From contig CAYYFQ010000020.1 in the NCBI GenBank assembly GCA_964471475.1, positions 1 through 36,099 of the forward strand: a stretch of 36,099 nucleotides of DNA, read 5' to 3'. This DNA is from JAJNBD01 sp964471475. Its GTDB lineage: Bacteria; Pseudomonadota; Gammaproteobacteria; CAISUE01. A model generated the notes under the pieces. The model did not search any database, was not told the DNA's origin, and was given only the letters and a program-made list of their open reading frames with translations. Shown one piece after another: positions 16,698 through 24,114 of the stretch. Within the stretch, counting starts at the first letter, position 1; each line of letters starts with the position of its first letter. Position numbers and translations under genes: made by a program.

Positions 16698-19628
16698 ATG
16701 GATGAAATATTTTTGCAATATGTCTTGTCACCTTTTCATACGGGTGAAGGATTGCCAAAGCTTTGTTTGCAAATTTTTTGTCGCAATGACAATCATCAGT
16801 TACGTCCAACTGCTTTGATGCAACTTTTAGAAGATAAAGTGAAATATAGCGCCTTAGATCAAAAAATTCTCCACTGGCTAAATATTGCTACTCAACAAAA
16901 GTTAGTTGAATTGCTTCCGAATAATACGCTAGCGTTGGATAGTTATTTTGGCGCACAAGTGTTACCTATTTTGATGGCGACGATGCATTCGCATTGGTTA
17001 AGCACGCAAAACCCTATTTTGAAAGAGGGGATGCCGCGCTTAGCCCGTTTAGAATGGGAGCCGATGGGAGCAGGCTTAAAAAAATTTCGTTGTATGTTGA
17101 GTGGGCAATCGGCTATTATTTTTAAATTAAATCCTTACTGGTATTTCGATCAAAGAAATTGGCAGTTTGGTATGGTAGAGACCCCTTTAAGTTATGAAGT
17201 GGTGCAGCGATTATTATCACTCCCACCTTTAAAAGATCAACAAATAAAAGCATTGTACGCAGCACTTGGTGCAACGGTCCACAATTCCCAACCTAATCCT
17301 GCATCTGCATCTGCATCTGAAAAAATATTAGATGATATCGCATTGCTTCCTCGATTATTGCTTTGCCTTCTTCCGATACAAGTTCCTAATCCTTATGATA
17401 CAGAGCAGTTTATTACGATCAAATTACCCGCGGTACAATTGATTTGTAATTATGGAGGTGCTTTGGTTCCTTTTACGCAAAAGAGCGATGTGATCGAGGT
17501 TAAAGAAGGGAAAAAGATTAGGCAGCTTCAGCGAGATGTAGTGGCTGAAAAACAGATGGAGGTGTTGGTTCGTGAGTCGGGCTTGGTTTCTTTGAGTGAG
17601 AGTGGGTTTAAAACTTTACTGGATGTAAAAGAAACGTCTTATTTTGTTTTACCGTCTCTTGAAGAAGATTGGTTAGATTATCATTTACATCAGTTGCCTC
17701 TTTTTAAGGAAAAAAATTGGCAAATTATCATCGAACATGATTATCCTTATCAATTTGCTGAGGAAACTAATTTAGAGTGGTATACCAAATTTGATGAAGA
17801 TGTAAGTCATCAATGGTTTGATATGGAGCTTGGCATTCACGTCAATGGCCAAAAAATTAATTTATTACCATTGATTGTTAAAGCGATCGAAAGTTATTTT
17901 GCAAGTCATGAAAATGTAATAAGTTTGCCTGAAACGGGGCATTTGCTCACCAAGCTGCCAGATGGGCGTTTGTTTCCCATCCCTATGGAACGTTTGAAAC
18001 CAGTCCTTGCTGTGCTCACAGAAATTTTTGATCGCCAACCAATCAATCGACAAGGAAAATTACGATTGTCCCGTGTGCGAGCGGCGCAACTATTAGCGGT
18101 GGAAAAAAGCATTCGAAATAATCTCCAAATGCGTTGGTGGGGCGATGAAAAGTTGCAACAACTGGCCACACGCTTACAAAATTTTAACAATTTGGCGATG
18201 GCTCCTCCTCCTCAAGGTTTGTGTGCCGATCTGCGTAACTATCAACAAGATGGATTGAACTGGTTACAATTTTTAGCAGAATATCAGCTGGGAGGAATTT
18301 TGGCAGATGATATGGGGCTTGGTAAAACGGTACAAGCATTGGCGCATTTGCAATTGGAAAAAGAAAAACATTCTACGATTCCTCCTTCTTTAATTGTTAC
18401 TCCCACTACGTTAATTACTAATTGGAAATTAGAAGCGCAAAAATTTTGTCCACAATTAAAAGTATTGGTATTACACGGAGCTAATCGTCAAGATTTATTT
18501 AAAAAAATTAATGAATACGATGTCATATTAACCACATATCCTTTGATTGTCCGCGATCATGAGGTTTTGGAAAAATATAAATTTTATTTGTTGATTTTGG
18601 ACGAAGCACAAATTATTAAAAATGCCCGTAGCAAGGCAGCGTTGTTTATTAATAAGCTCAATGCGAAGCATCGACTTTGTTTAAGTGGTACGCCTTTGGA
18701 GAACCACCTTGGGGAATTGTGGTCACTTTTTAATTTTTTAATGCCTGGGTTTTTGGGAGATCGCAAACATTTTTCGCGGTTTTATAAAATTCCTATCGAA
18801 CGTTATGCTAATGAAGAAAAGCGAGCGCTATTACGAGAACGCGTCGCTCCTTTCGTATTGCGCCGTACTAAAAATAGTGTGTCGCTAGAACTGCCGCCAA
18901 AAAATGAAATTACGGCGATGATCGAACTTGAAACACAGCAGCGAGATTTATATGAAAGCGTGCGCTTGGCGTTGAATGAACAAGTGCAATTAACTGTGGA
19001 GAAAAAAGGCTTATATAATTCTCAATTGGCTGTATTAGATGCCTTATTAAAATTGCGTCAAATTTGTTGTGATCCTCGTTTATTGAAATTAGAGAGTGCT
19101 AAAAAAAGCACCGCAGGGTCTGCCAAACTAGAATATCTAACACAGAATTTACCGATGATGATAGAAGAGGGGAGGCATATTTTGCTTTTTTCTCAATTTA
19201 CGGAAATGTTAGGTTTGATTGAAGAAGAAGTAAAGCAATTGGGTATTCCTTATGTGATGTTAACCGGCCAAACCCAAGATCGACAAAAACCTATTGATAA
19301 ATTTCAAAGAGGAGAGGTACCGCTATTTTTGATTAGTTTGAAAGCCGGAGGCTTAGGGCTTAATTTAACGACGGCCGACACCGTGATTCACTATGATCCT
19401 TGGTGGAATCCCGCCGTTGAAAAACAAGCGACTGATCGCGCGCATCGCATTGGTCAAAACAAATCCGTTTTTGTCTATAAACTCATTATGGCAGGGACTA
19501 TTGAAGAAAAAATTGTTGCCTTGCAAGATCAAAAGCAACAGCTCTTAGATATTTTGCATATTGATGAACAAAATATTTCCACGAAGATTACCGTAGAACA
19601 GTTAAAAAATATTTTAGAATTTTTGTAG
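16698..19628 (+). CDS. SNF2-family DNA-dependent ATPase/helicase
   Basis: A large Swi2/Snf2-type motor (976 residues from this start) that translocates on DNA. The N-terminal half (about 500 residues) has no recognisable domain. The motor begins near QQDGLNWLQFL, with Walker A ADDMGLGKT, Walker B ILDEAQIIKN, LSGTPLENHLGELWSLFNFL, and C-terminal motifs KAGGLGLNLT, DPWWNP and QATDRAHRIGQ. Bacterial members are HepA-like or unassigned; the role here is unknown. The ATG at 16698 is chosen because AAGGA lies 11 nt upstream, whereas the ATG at 16686 directly abuts that site. It is followed by a hairpin at 19742. Confidence 0.92.
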   Translation: MDEIFLQYVLSPFHTGEGLPKLCLQIFCRNDNHQLRPTALMQLLEDKVKYSALDQKILHWLNIATQQKLVELLPNNTLALDSYFGAQVLPILMATMHSHWLSTQNPILKEGMPRLARLEWEPMGAGLKKFRCMLSGQSAIIFKLNPYWYFDQRNWQFGMVETPLSYEVVQRLLSLPPLKDQQIKALYAALGATVHNSQPNPASASASEKILDDIALLPRLLLCLLPIQVPNPYDTEQFITIKLPAVQLICNYGGALVPFTQKSDVIEVKEGKKIRQLQRDVVAEKQMEVLVRESGLVSLSESGFKTLLDVKETSYFVLPSLEEDWLDYHLHQLPLFKEKNWQIIIEHDYPYQFAEETNLEWYTKFDEDVSHQWFDMELGIHVNGQKINLLPLIVKAIESYFASHENVISLPETGHLLTKLPDGRLFPIPMERLKPVLAVLTEIFDRQPINRQGKLRLSRVRAAQLLAVEKSIRNNLQMRWWGDEKLQQLATRLQNFNNLAMAPPPQGLCADLRNYQQDGLNWLQFLAEYQLGGILADDMGLGKTVQALAHLQLEKEKHSTIPPSLIVTPTTLITNWKLEAQKFCPQLKVLVLHGANRQDLFKKINEYDVILTTYPLIVRDHEVLEKYKFYLLILDEAQIIKNARSKAALFINKLNAKHRLCLSGTPLENHLGELWSLFNFLMPGFLGDRKHFSRFYKIPIERYANEEKRALLRERVAPFVLRRTKNSVSLELPPKNEITAMIELETQQRDLYESVRLALNEQVQLTVEKKGLYNSQLAVLDALLKLRQICCDPRLLKLESAKKSTAGSAKLEYLTQNLPMMIEEGRHILLFSQFTEMLGLIEEEVKQLGIPYVMLTGQTQDRQKPIDKFQRGEVPLFLISLKAGGLGLNLTTADTVIHYDPWWNPAVEKQATDRAHRIGQNKSVFVYKLIMAGTIEEKIVALQDQKQQLLDILHIDEQNISTKITVEQLKNILEFL

Positions 19629-19741
19629 GAAGGAAGATTGGTACAACGGGATTTCATTAATTTTGCTCTTATTTTATAGTTTGTCCGGCGTTGTTGCATA
19701 AATCGAAAACACCGTCATTGGGCGGAGCATAGCGACGAAGG

Positions 19742-19779
19742 GATTCGGGTTTTATTATATTCTCTATAAAACCCGAATC
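19742..19779. terminator. Hairpin between convergent genes, possible bidirectional terminator
   Basis: Perfect 14-bp arms GATTCGGGTTTTAT (19742-19755) and ATAAAACCCGAATC (19766-19779) with a 10-nt loop. It sits between the ends of the SNF2 gene and the minus-strand Ser-rich gene. No T-run directly follows on either strand, so termination is only probable. At 19690, GGCGTTGTTGCATAAATCGA looks like a decayed IS5-family end. Confidence 0.45.
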
Positions 19780-19800
19780 GCTACGCTTTAATATTTTTGT

Positions 19801-20718
19801 TTAGGATGGAGAGGAAGCTGGTGCTGGTATTATCGTTAGGGAAGACGTCGTTGTTGCATGCGCAGTGATAACCTGCTGAGTATAGGTTATTAATTCGTCT
19901 AGGTCATATTCTTGAACGGTAGAGGCATCTCCTTGAGTTGCCCAAAATTGGCTTAATGCAAGACGTAATAAGTCTTCCCAGGATTCCAAACCTACCGATA
20001 ATAGATCATCAACATAGCCTTTTATTTCGGTGAGCTGCGCCTCTGTAAAGGTTGGCAGTTGTTCAGGAGCTGCCATTGGAGAAGGTGCAAATACAGCCGA
20101 GGGAGAGAGTGTTTGGCTTGATTGCGTTGCTGTAGAACTTGAAGCGCTCGCGACAGAAGTTGGGTGTCGAGGGGGAAGATTTCCTGGTAACTGCTGGCGT
20201 TTGCTAACGGATGATGATGAAGAACTGCTTGCGTCTATGTGATGGCTCGATGATTGCGTCGCGAGCTCAGTGAGTGTACGGTATATATAGTCGGCCTCAT
20301 CTTCATTTCTACCCAGATAGTTTTTGGGGATCTGGACTAAGATCTTTGCAATCTCAGAGCGATATTGATGCAGATTGACATAAAATTGTTGAAATCCAGA
20401 GCTTACTTGTTTTATCTGTATTGGAGCGTCTTTGACTTGAAATAACTCTTCAATGAGAGCAAAAAATGTATGGCAGAGAAAAGTGATTACGCGTTGTTGG
20501 TGTTTTAAAGAAATGCCTGATTCAGCAGCTCCTTCATTTAAAAAGTCACATAATGCGACGGCAGATTTTTTTGAATTTGGCATTCCTCTTTTGAGAAATT
20601 CTGTTTCATAAAAACGACATAAGTGTGTTGACAAACTGTCAAAAGAAAAAGGATGTAGGGATTCTGTTTGTGGAGTTTCCGATTCTTTTTTATTTTTTTT
20701 GTGGCGCCTTCTTCTCAT
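19801..20718 (-). CDS. Basic, serine-rich protein of unknown function (candidate secreted effector)
   Basis: No family was recognised. From the chosen ATG the product has 305 residues. It opens with a run of basic residues (MRRRRHKKNKK), then a soluble helical region (about 25-155), a Ser/Pro/Thr-rich linker with a run of seven serines (about 164-170), and a second helical region (about 223-288) before a Ala/Ser/Thr/Pro tail. The basic head would read as a nuclear localisation signal in a eukaryotic host. An ATG 15 bp upstream (20733) is rejected: it has no ribosome site and lies only about 12 nt from the predicted transcript start, whereas GAGGT stands 5 nt before 20718. Its promoter carries the same PmrA-like operator as the neighbouring plus-strand genes. 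Confidence 0.75.
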   Translation of the reverse strand: MRRRRHKKNKKESETPQTESLHPFSFDSLSTHLCRFYETEFLKRGMPNSKKSAVALCDFLNEGAAESGISLKHQQRVITFLCHTFFALIEELFQVKDAPIQIKQVSSGFQQFYVNLHQYRSEIAKILVQIPKNYLGRNEDEADYIYRTLTELATQSSSHHIDASSSSSSSVSKRQQLPGNLPPRHPTSVASASSSTATQSSQTLSPSAVFAPSPMAAPEQLPTFTEAQLTEIKGYVDDLLSVGLESWEDLLRLALSQFWATQGDASTVQEYDLDELITYTQQVITAHATTTSSLTIIPAPASSPS

Positions 20719-20733
20719 AATCGACCTCACCAT

Positions 20734-20761
20734 ACGGTATAATTTTTTTAAATTATACCGT
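20734..20761. promoter_or_regulatory. 12-bp perfect palindrome covering the -10 and start of transcription
   Basis: Arms ACGGTATAATTT (20734-20745) and AAATTATACCGT (20750-20761) with a 4-nt loop. It includes the minus-strand TATAAT and extends to just past the likely transcript start. It could be a repressor operator or a 5' hairpin. Because it is symmetrical it also presents TATAAT on the plus strand. Confidence 0.5.
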
Positions 20762-20783
20762 GAAAATCTTAAGAAATTATTAA
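20752..20783 (-). promoter_or_regulatory. PmrA-box-like operator and -10 of the Ser-rich gene
   Basis: Read on the minus strand: TTAATAATTTCTTAAG, two TTAA half-sites 11 bp apart (20783 and 20772), then TATAAT at 20757-20752, 15 bp after the second half-site. The same layout occurs at three plus-strand promoters in this island. It matches the recalled tandem PmrA site of Legionella and Coxiella (TTAATATT-N2-C-TTAATATT). Confidence 0.6.
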
Positions 20784-20808
20784 AAATAGCATTATTTATT
20801 TAATCTTT

Positions 20809-20875
20809 CTCTGCGCTGGACAAAAAGTTGACGGGATATAAAAAAATTCGCAGAGATTTTTTGTCCAGTGCAGAG
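20809..20875. repeat. 67-bp inverted-repeat element (family D)
   Basis: Arms CTCTGCGCTGGACAAAAA (20809-20826) and TTTTTGTCCAGTGCAGAG (20858-20875) are inverted repeats with one mismatch. It lies directly against the PmrA-like operator of the first membrane paralog. A second, longer copy stands at the same place before the second paralog. Confidence 0.75.
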
Positions 20876-20907
20876 TTAATTTTTCCTTAAGCTGAAGGCT
20901 TTATACT
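20876..20907 (+). promoter_or_regulatory. PmrA-box-like operator and -10 of membrane paralog 1
   Basis: TTAATTTTTCCTTAAG: TTAA half-sites at 20876 and 20887 (11 bp apart), then TATACT at 20902-20907, 15 bp after the second. The predicted leader to the ATG at 20994 is about 80 nt. Confidence 0.6.
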
Positions 20908-20993
20908 GTAGTGCTCTACTTTTCTGTTATAAATATAATTAGAAAGGTGTTCCGATAATTTTAAATTTTATTAATATATATAGGAGAAGTTTT

Positions 20994-21539
20994 ATGGGGT
21001 GCAAAGAGATGTGGGGAAAGCTGTGGGCTGAGATGTGTACAGGAAAGAGCCCGTTGAATTGGCTTAACTTGGGAGTGACGACTGCTGCGGTTACTTTAAT
21101 GGCGATACAATGTGCAGAAAATGACGAGATGGTGGGTGTTAGTGCCACAACTTTGGCCTTAGAAGGGGCAAGTGAGCTTCTCTCCGGAATTCTCATTCTC
21201 GCCAACAAAAAAATTCAAGAGAGTAAGGTAGGAGCATGGTTGCGTGGGATTAGTGCTATTACGGCTACGGGAGCCGGTTTGGCAAAGGTATACGCGCTAG
21301 GCTTCGAGCACAGTGAGTGGTCTGGATTGGAGAAAGCGACCATAGCAGTGGCAGCAGCAAACATTCCTATATCAATAGGAAGCGCGCTGGTTGCATGTTC
21401 CTCTCTAAAAGCTGATGCCAATAGAGCGGCAGCGCAGCAAGCAAGAGCTGCCGATCTACGGGATCCAGCGGCGGTCGCGCTTATAAACAGCGCGCAGGGC
21501 GCAAGAGAGCACCTCCCTGCAAACAGCAGCGGATGCTGA
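20994..21539 (+). CDS. Small four-helix membrane protein, paralog 1 of 4
   Basis: An unrecognised 181-residue protein, first of four tandem relatives. Four hydrophobic segments are visible (about 23-40, 47-71, 80-102, 113-137). An acidic loop QCAENDEMVGVSA joins the first two. A basic, Ala-rich tail follows, ending in a segment with DPAAVALI that aligns with DP-x-A-x-x-L-L in paralogs 3 and 4. It starts MGC, as does paralog 2. GGAGAAG precedes the ATG. The PmrA-like promoter and tandem paralogy suggest a host-targeted membrane protein, but no function can be assigned. A clear terminator follows at 21580. Confidence 0.8.
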   Translation: MGCKEMWGKLWAEMCTGKSPLNWLNLGVTTAAVTLMAIQCAENDEMVGVSATTLALEGASELLSGILILANKKIQESKVGAWLRGISAITATGAGLAKVYALGFEHSEWSGLEKATIAVAAANIPISIGSALVACSSLKADANRAAAQQARAADLRDPAAVALINSAQGAREHLPANSSGC

Positions 21540-21579
21540 TCAGGAGCCTGCGAGCTGTCTTATTCTGTAATCACTTATA

Positions 21580-21609
21580 AAAAACTGGTGCATCGACGCA
21601 CCAGTTTTT
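21580..21609 (+). terminator. Rho-independent terminator after paralog 1
   Basis: Perfect 12-bp stem AAAAACTGGTGC/GCACCAGTTTTT with a 6-nt loop, ending in five T. It ends the paralog 1 transcript, so each of the first two paralogs has its own unit. The 580 bp between paralogs 1 and 2 otherwise hold the duplicated upstream region. Confidence 0.85.
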
Positions 21610-21833
21610 CCTTCATAAAAAAACGTTAAAAATTTTTTTAACGCACGTCTGAGAAGGTCCCGTATCCAGATTTTTCATTCTATATAGTTTGTGTGCGTTG
21701 CACAGAATACCCCTCACCCGCTTGATCTGCTTATCAGGTGATCTCACGATCTTTTCCGCAATGGGTAGAGGCGATTCTAAGGAAATTTTCATACAGAGAA
21801 ATTATTAAAAATAGCATTATTTATTTAATCTTT

Positions 21834-21989
21834 CTCTGCGCTGGACAAAAATTTAAAAGCTACTTGGAAAAGCTTGTTAAAAACGCTGTCGCCCCGCGAT
21901 TTATTCGCGGGGCCCAAGGTTTCAACTTTTTGGATCCCGCGAACAAGTCGCGGGATGACAGCTTCAGAGATTTTTTGTCCAGTGCAGAG
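21834..21989. repeat. Second family D element, enlarged by a nested hairpin repeat
   Basis: Arms 21834-21851 and 21972-21989 are identical to those at 20809-20875, but the centre is replaced by about 120 bp carrying a REP-like palindrome (21885-21962). Homology to the paralog 1 upstream region starts at about 21799 and continues through the gene, marking the tandem duplication. Confidence 0.75.
21885..21962. repeat. REP-like double hairpin
   Basis: GCTGTC/GACAGC outer ends enclose two hairpins, CCCCGCGATTTATTCGCGGGG and CCCGCGAACAAGTCGCGGG. The GGATCC...GGGATGACA format resembles the TGTCATGCC-type palindromes at 35105 and 36073. Confidence 0.75.
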
Positions 21990-22021
21990 TTAATTTTTCC
22001 TTAAGCTGAAGGGCTTATACT
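21990..22021 (+). promoter_or_regulatory. PmrA-box-like operator and -10 of membrane paralog 2
   Basis: TTAATTTTTCCTTAAG with TTAA half-sites at 21990 and 22001, then TATACT at 22016-22021. Same layout as paralog 1, as expected from duplication. Confidence 0.6.
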
Positions 22022-22119
22022 GTGATGCACTACTTTTCTGTTATACATATAATTAGAAAGGTGGTCCAATAATTTTAAATTTTATTAGGGCTGTCTCTAC
22101 TATACAGAGGAGAAGTTTT

Positions 22120-22698
22120 ATGGGGTGCAAAGCATGGTGGGAAAATCTACGGGCTGGGGTGCGTACAAAGCAGGGCGTATTCAATTTACTTCACTTAGGA
22201 GTTATGACTGGTACTATTACTTTTGTGGCGATGCAATGTGCAGAAAATGACGAGATGGTGGGTGTTAGTGCCGCAACCTTGGCTTTAGAAGCGGCAAGTG
22301 AGCTTCTCACCGGAATTCTTATTTTCGCCGGCAAAAAAATTCAAAAGACTACCATAGGAGCATGCTTGGGCTGGATGAGTGCTGGTGCGACTATAGGAGC
22401 TTTTTGGACAAAGGCATACGCGACAAAGTTCCGACAAGATGAGTTGTCTGAGTTGGAGCAAGCGGCCCTACTCGCGACAGTAGTAAGCGTTCCGACATCA
22501 ATAATGAGTGCCGCGTTTTCATGTTTTTCTCGCTCACGAGGCGATGCAAATATAGTAGCAGCGCAGCAAGCAAGAGCTGCCGCTCCAGGGGCGCCAGCAG
22601 CGGCCCCGCTTATAAACCAAGCGGCGGCTTGGCGTATAGATCCAGCGGCGGTGGAAGAAGAGGAGGGTCAACACAAATCAGTCCACAACCTATGTTGA
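22120..22698 (+). CDS. Small four-helix membrane protein, paralog 2 of 4
   Basis: 192 residues, the closest relative of paralog 1: it shares MGCK, QCAENDEMVGVSA and TLALE-ASELL-GILI almost unchanged, plus the AAQQARAA tail. Helices 3 and 4 and the C-terminus diverge: the tail has APAAAPLI followed by an acidic run (EEEEG) and ends HNLC. GAGGAGAAG precedes the ATG. The gene and upstream region are a tandem copy of the paralog 1 unit. Function unknown. Confidence 0.78.
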   Translation: MGCKAWWENLRAGVRTKQGVFNLLHLGVMTGTITFVAMQCAENDEMVGVSAATLALEAASELLTGILIFAGKKIQKTTIGACLGWMSAGATIGAFWTKAYATKFRQDELSELEQAALLATVVSVPTSIMSAAFSCFSRSRGDANIVAAQQARAAAPGAPAAAPLINQAAAWRIDPAAVEEEEGQHKSVHNLC

Positions 22699-22728
22699 GA
22701 CGGCAATCAAAAAATCGTACCCCTATAG

Positions 22729-22761
22729 TTAATCTTTCTTTAAGCTAAAAAAACCTATAAT
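22729..22761 (+). promoter_or_regulatory. PmrA-box-like operator and -10 of membrane paralog 3
   Basis: TTAATCTTTCTTTAAG with TTAA half-sites at 22729 and 22740 (11 bp), then TATAAT at 22756-22761, 16 bp after the second. The bases between differ from paralogs 1 and 2, so the shared spacing is not only due to recent duplication. Confidence 0.6.
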
Positions 22762-22849
22762 GGAATTCTCAAATTTTCAATAACTATAAAAATATAACTC
22801 TATAAATATAATTAGAGTAAATTTTATTAATAACTCGAGGAGAAAATTT

Positions 22850-23449
22850 ATGGGGTTTTGGAGCAATGTATGTGGTAAAGTGTGTACAAAAACTGGAATA
22901 GCTGCTCTGCTTAATGCTGGACTTGCGGGTGCTGTTGCTATCTCGATGGGGGTACAATTGGCGCACGCAGAAAATAAAGAGCTGGAGCAGATTCTTTCTT
23001 TGACTGTCTTGTTGGAAGCAGGAAGTTGTGCTCTTTCACTGCTCATTAGTGTGATTGGTAAAAATAATGAAGCTGTTCTTCCAGCCGATGACATTTTTGA
23101 CCGCAGAGCCGCAGACGAGGCTAGAGAGGCTAAAATTAAAACAGTCATTGCGGCTTTTTTGAATGCTGGTTTTGCTGTCGGTGCGTGTATTGTGAATGCA
23201 GTCGTCGATTATAGGGTGCTGAAAGGTACGCTTGATAAGGTTCAGATAGCTACCACTGCACTGGCTGGAGCAGCTGCACTTACCTCCGTGGGAGCTTTTT
23301 TATTTACCAAGCCGTGTTGCGTGAAGGGTGCAAAAGATGCAAATAGAGACGCAGCGGATAAGGAAAGAACTAAGCATCCAGAAGACCCAGCAGGACAATC
23401 GTTGTTGGATCCCTCTTTACTATCAGGAGAAAAGCCTCTTATCATCTAA
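22850..23449 (+). CDS. Small four-helix membrane protein, paralog 3 of 4
   Basis: 199 residues, more distant from paralogs 1 and 2. Helices lie at about 17-37, 46-69, 98-119 and 131-153. The segment after helix 1 keeps AEN-KE, and helix 2 keeps LLEAGS. Helix 4 has TTALAGAAALTS ending in a Cys pair (TKPCC), shared with paralog 4 (TTAVAGSAAVTS, PGCC). The loop between helices 2 and 3 is long and charged. The tail contains DPAGQSLLDPSLL. GAGGAGAAA precedes the ATG. Function unknown. Confidence 0.78.
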   Translation: MGFWSNVCGKVCTKTGIAALLNAGLAGAVAISMGVQLAHAENKELEQILSLTVLLEAGSCALSLLISVIGKNNEAVLPADDIFDRRAADEAREAKIKTVIAAFLNAGFAVGACIVNAVVDYRVLKGTLDKVQIATTALAGAAALTSVGAFLFTKPCCVKGAKDANRDAADKERTKHPEDPAGQSLLDPSLLSGEKPLII

Positions 23450-23555
23450 CCAGGCGCGGTTTAATCAAGACATGAAAGTTTGGGATCTTCAGAAAAAAAT
23501 GATTTGATAATTTTAAATTTATTAACAAACAATAAATAAATAGAGGAGAGAGTTT

Positions 23556-24092
23556 ATGGCGTGCGGAGAATGGTTTAAAAATAAGTGGAAAAATATAAGC
23601 AATGGGTGTGTTACCAAGCTTGGTATAGCTAATTTAGTTAATTTAGGCGTCACGACTATGGCGATTACTATGATGCTAGTCAACCCGCAAGGGGAAAAAA
23701 ATGAACAAGAGGTAGCATTTGATCACATGCTCTTGAGCTTGGAAGGACTAAGCGCGCTTTGTTCAGTACTTGTAGGAGTGGGTATACCGAATGCTGCTAT
23801 ACCAGGGAGTATTATGTCTGGGGTAACTGGTGTTGGGAGTATAGTAAGGACTGTAGGGTTACATCTGAAGAGTCATCTTTCTCCACTAGATATAGTCACA
23901 ACAGCAGTGGCAGGTAGTGCTGCTGTTACTTCATTCGTCACTAGTATATTTGCGCCAGGGTGTTGTGGTGATGGAAGCACAGAACCAGAGAGCGTATTGG
24001 AGTCCGCAAACGATCCAGAAGCAGCGCAACCTTTGCTGGAAGGAAGTGGTGGCACAAATTCTGATGATGTCGACTCCCCGCGTCTCCAATGA
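23556..24092 (+). CDS. Small four-helix membrane protein, paralog 4 of 4
   Basis: 178 residues, nearest to paralog 3. Helices are at about 24-42, 56-76, 79-103 and 111-134. Conserved pieces are NLGVTTMAIT (like NLGVTTAAVT in paralog 1), EKNEQE, SLEGLSALCSVL, TTAVAGSAAVTS and PGCC. The acidic tail has DPEAAQPLLEGS. GAGGAGAG lies 5 nt before the ATG. No PmrA-like box is seen in the 106 bp upstream, so it may be read from the paralog 3 promoter. Its stop is 22 bp from the convergent ppsA stop. Confidence 0.75.
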   Translation: MACGEWFKNKWKNISNGCVTKLGIANLVNLGVTTMAITMMLVNPQGEKNEQEVAFDHMLLSLEGLSALCSVLVGVGIPNAAIPGSIMSGVTGVGSIVRTVGLHLKSHLSPLDIVTTAVAGSAAVTSFVTSIFAPGCCGDGSTEPESVLESANDPEAAQPLLEGSGGTNSDDVDSPRLQ

Positions 24093-24114
24093 TGACGACT
24101 TCAGAATCAGATGC

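Noticed and set aside
19684..19720. IS5-family insertion sequence
   Set aside because: Only about 20 bases resemble a terminal repeat (GTTGTTGCATAAATCGA); no second end or transposase is present.
21738..22004. 88-codon frame upstream of paralog 2
   Set aside because: It runs through the duplicated non-coding region, the family D element and a REP-like hairpin, with no counterpart in the first copy.
22850..22867. N-myristoylation signal at the start of paralog 3 (MGFWSN)
   Set aside because: Phe at position 3 is disfavoured in the eukaryotic consensus, and the motif is not kept in the other paralogs.
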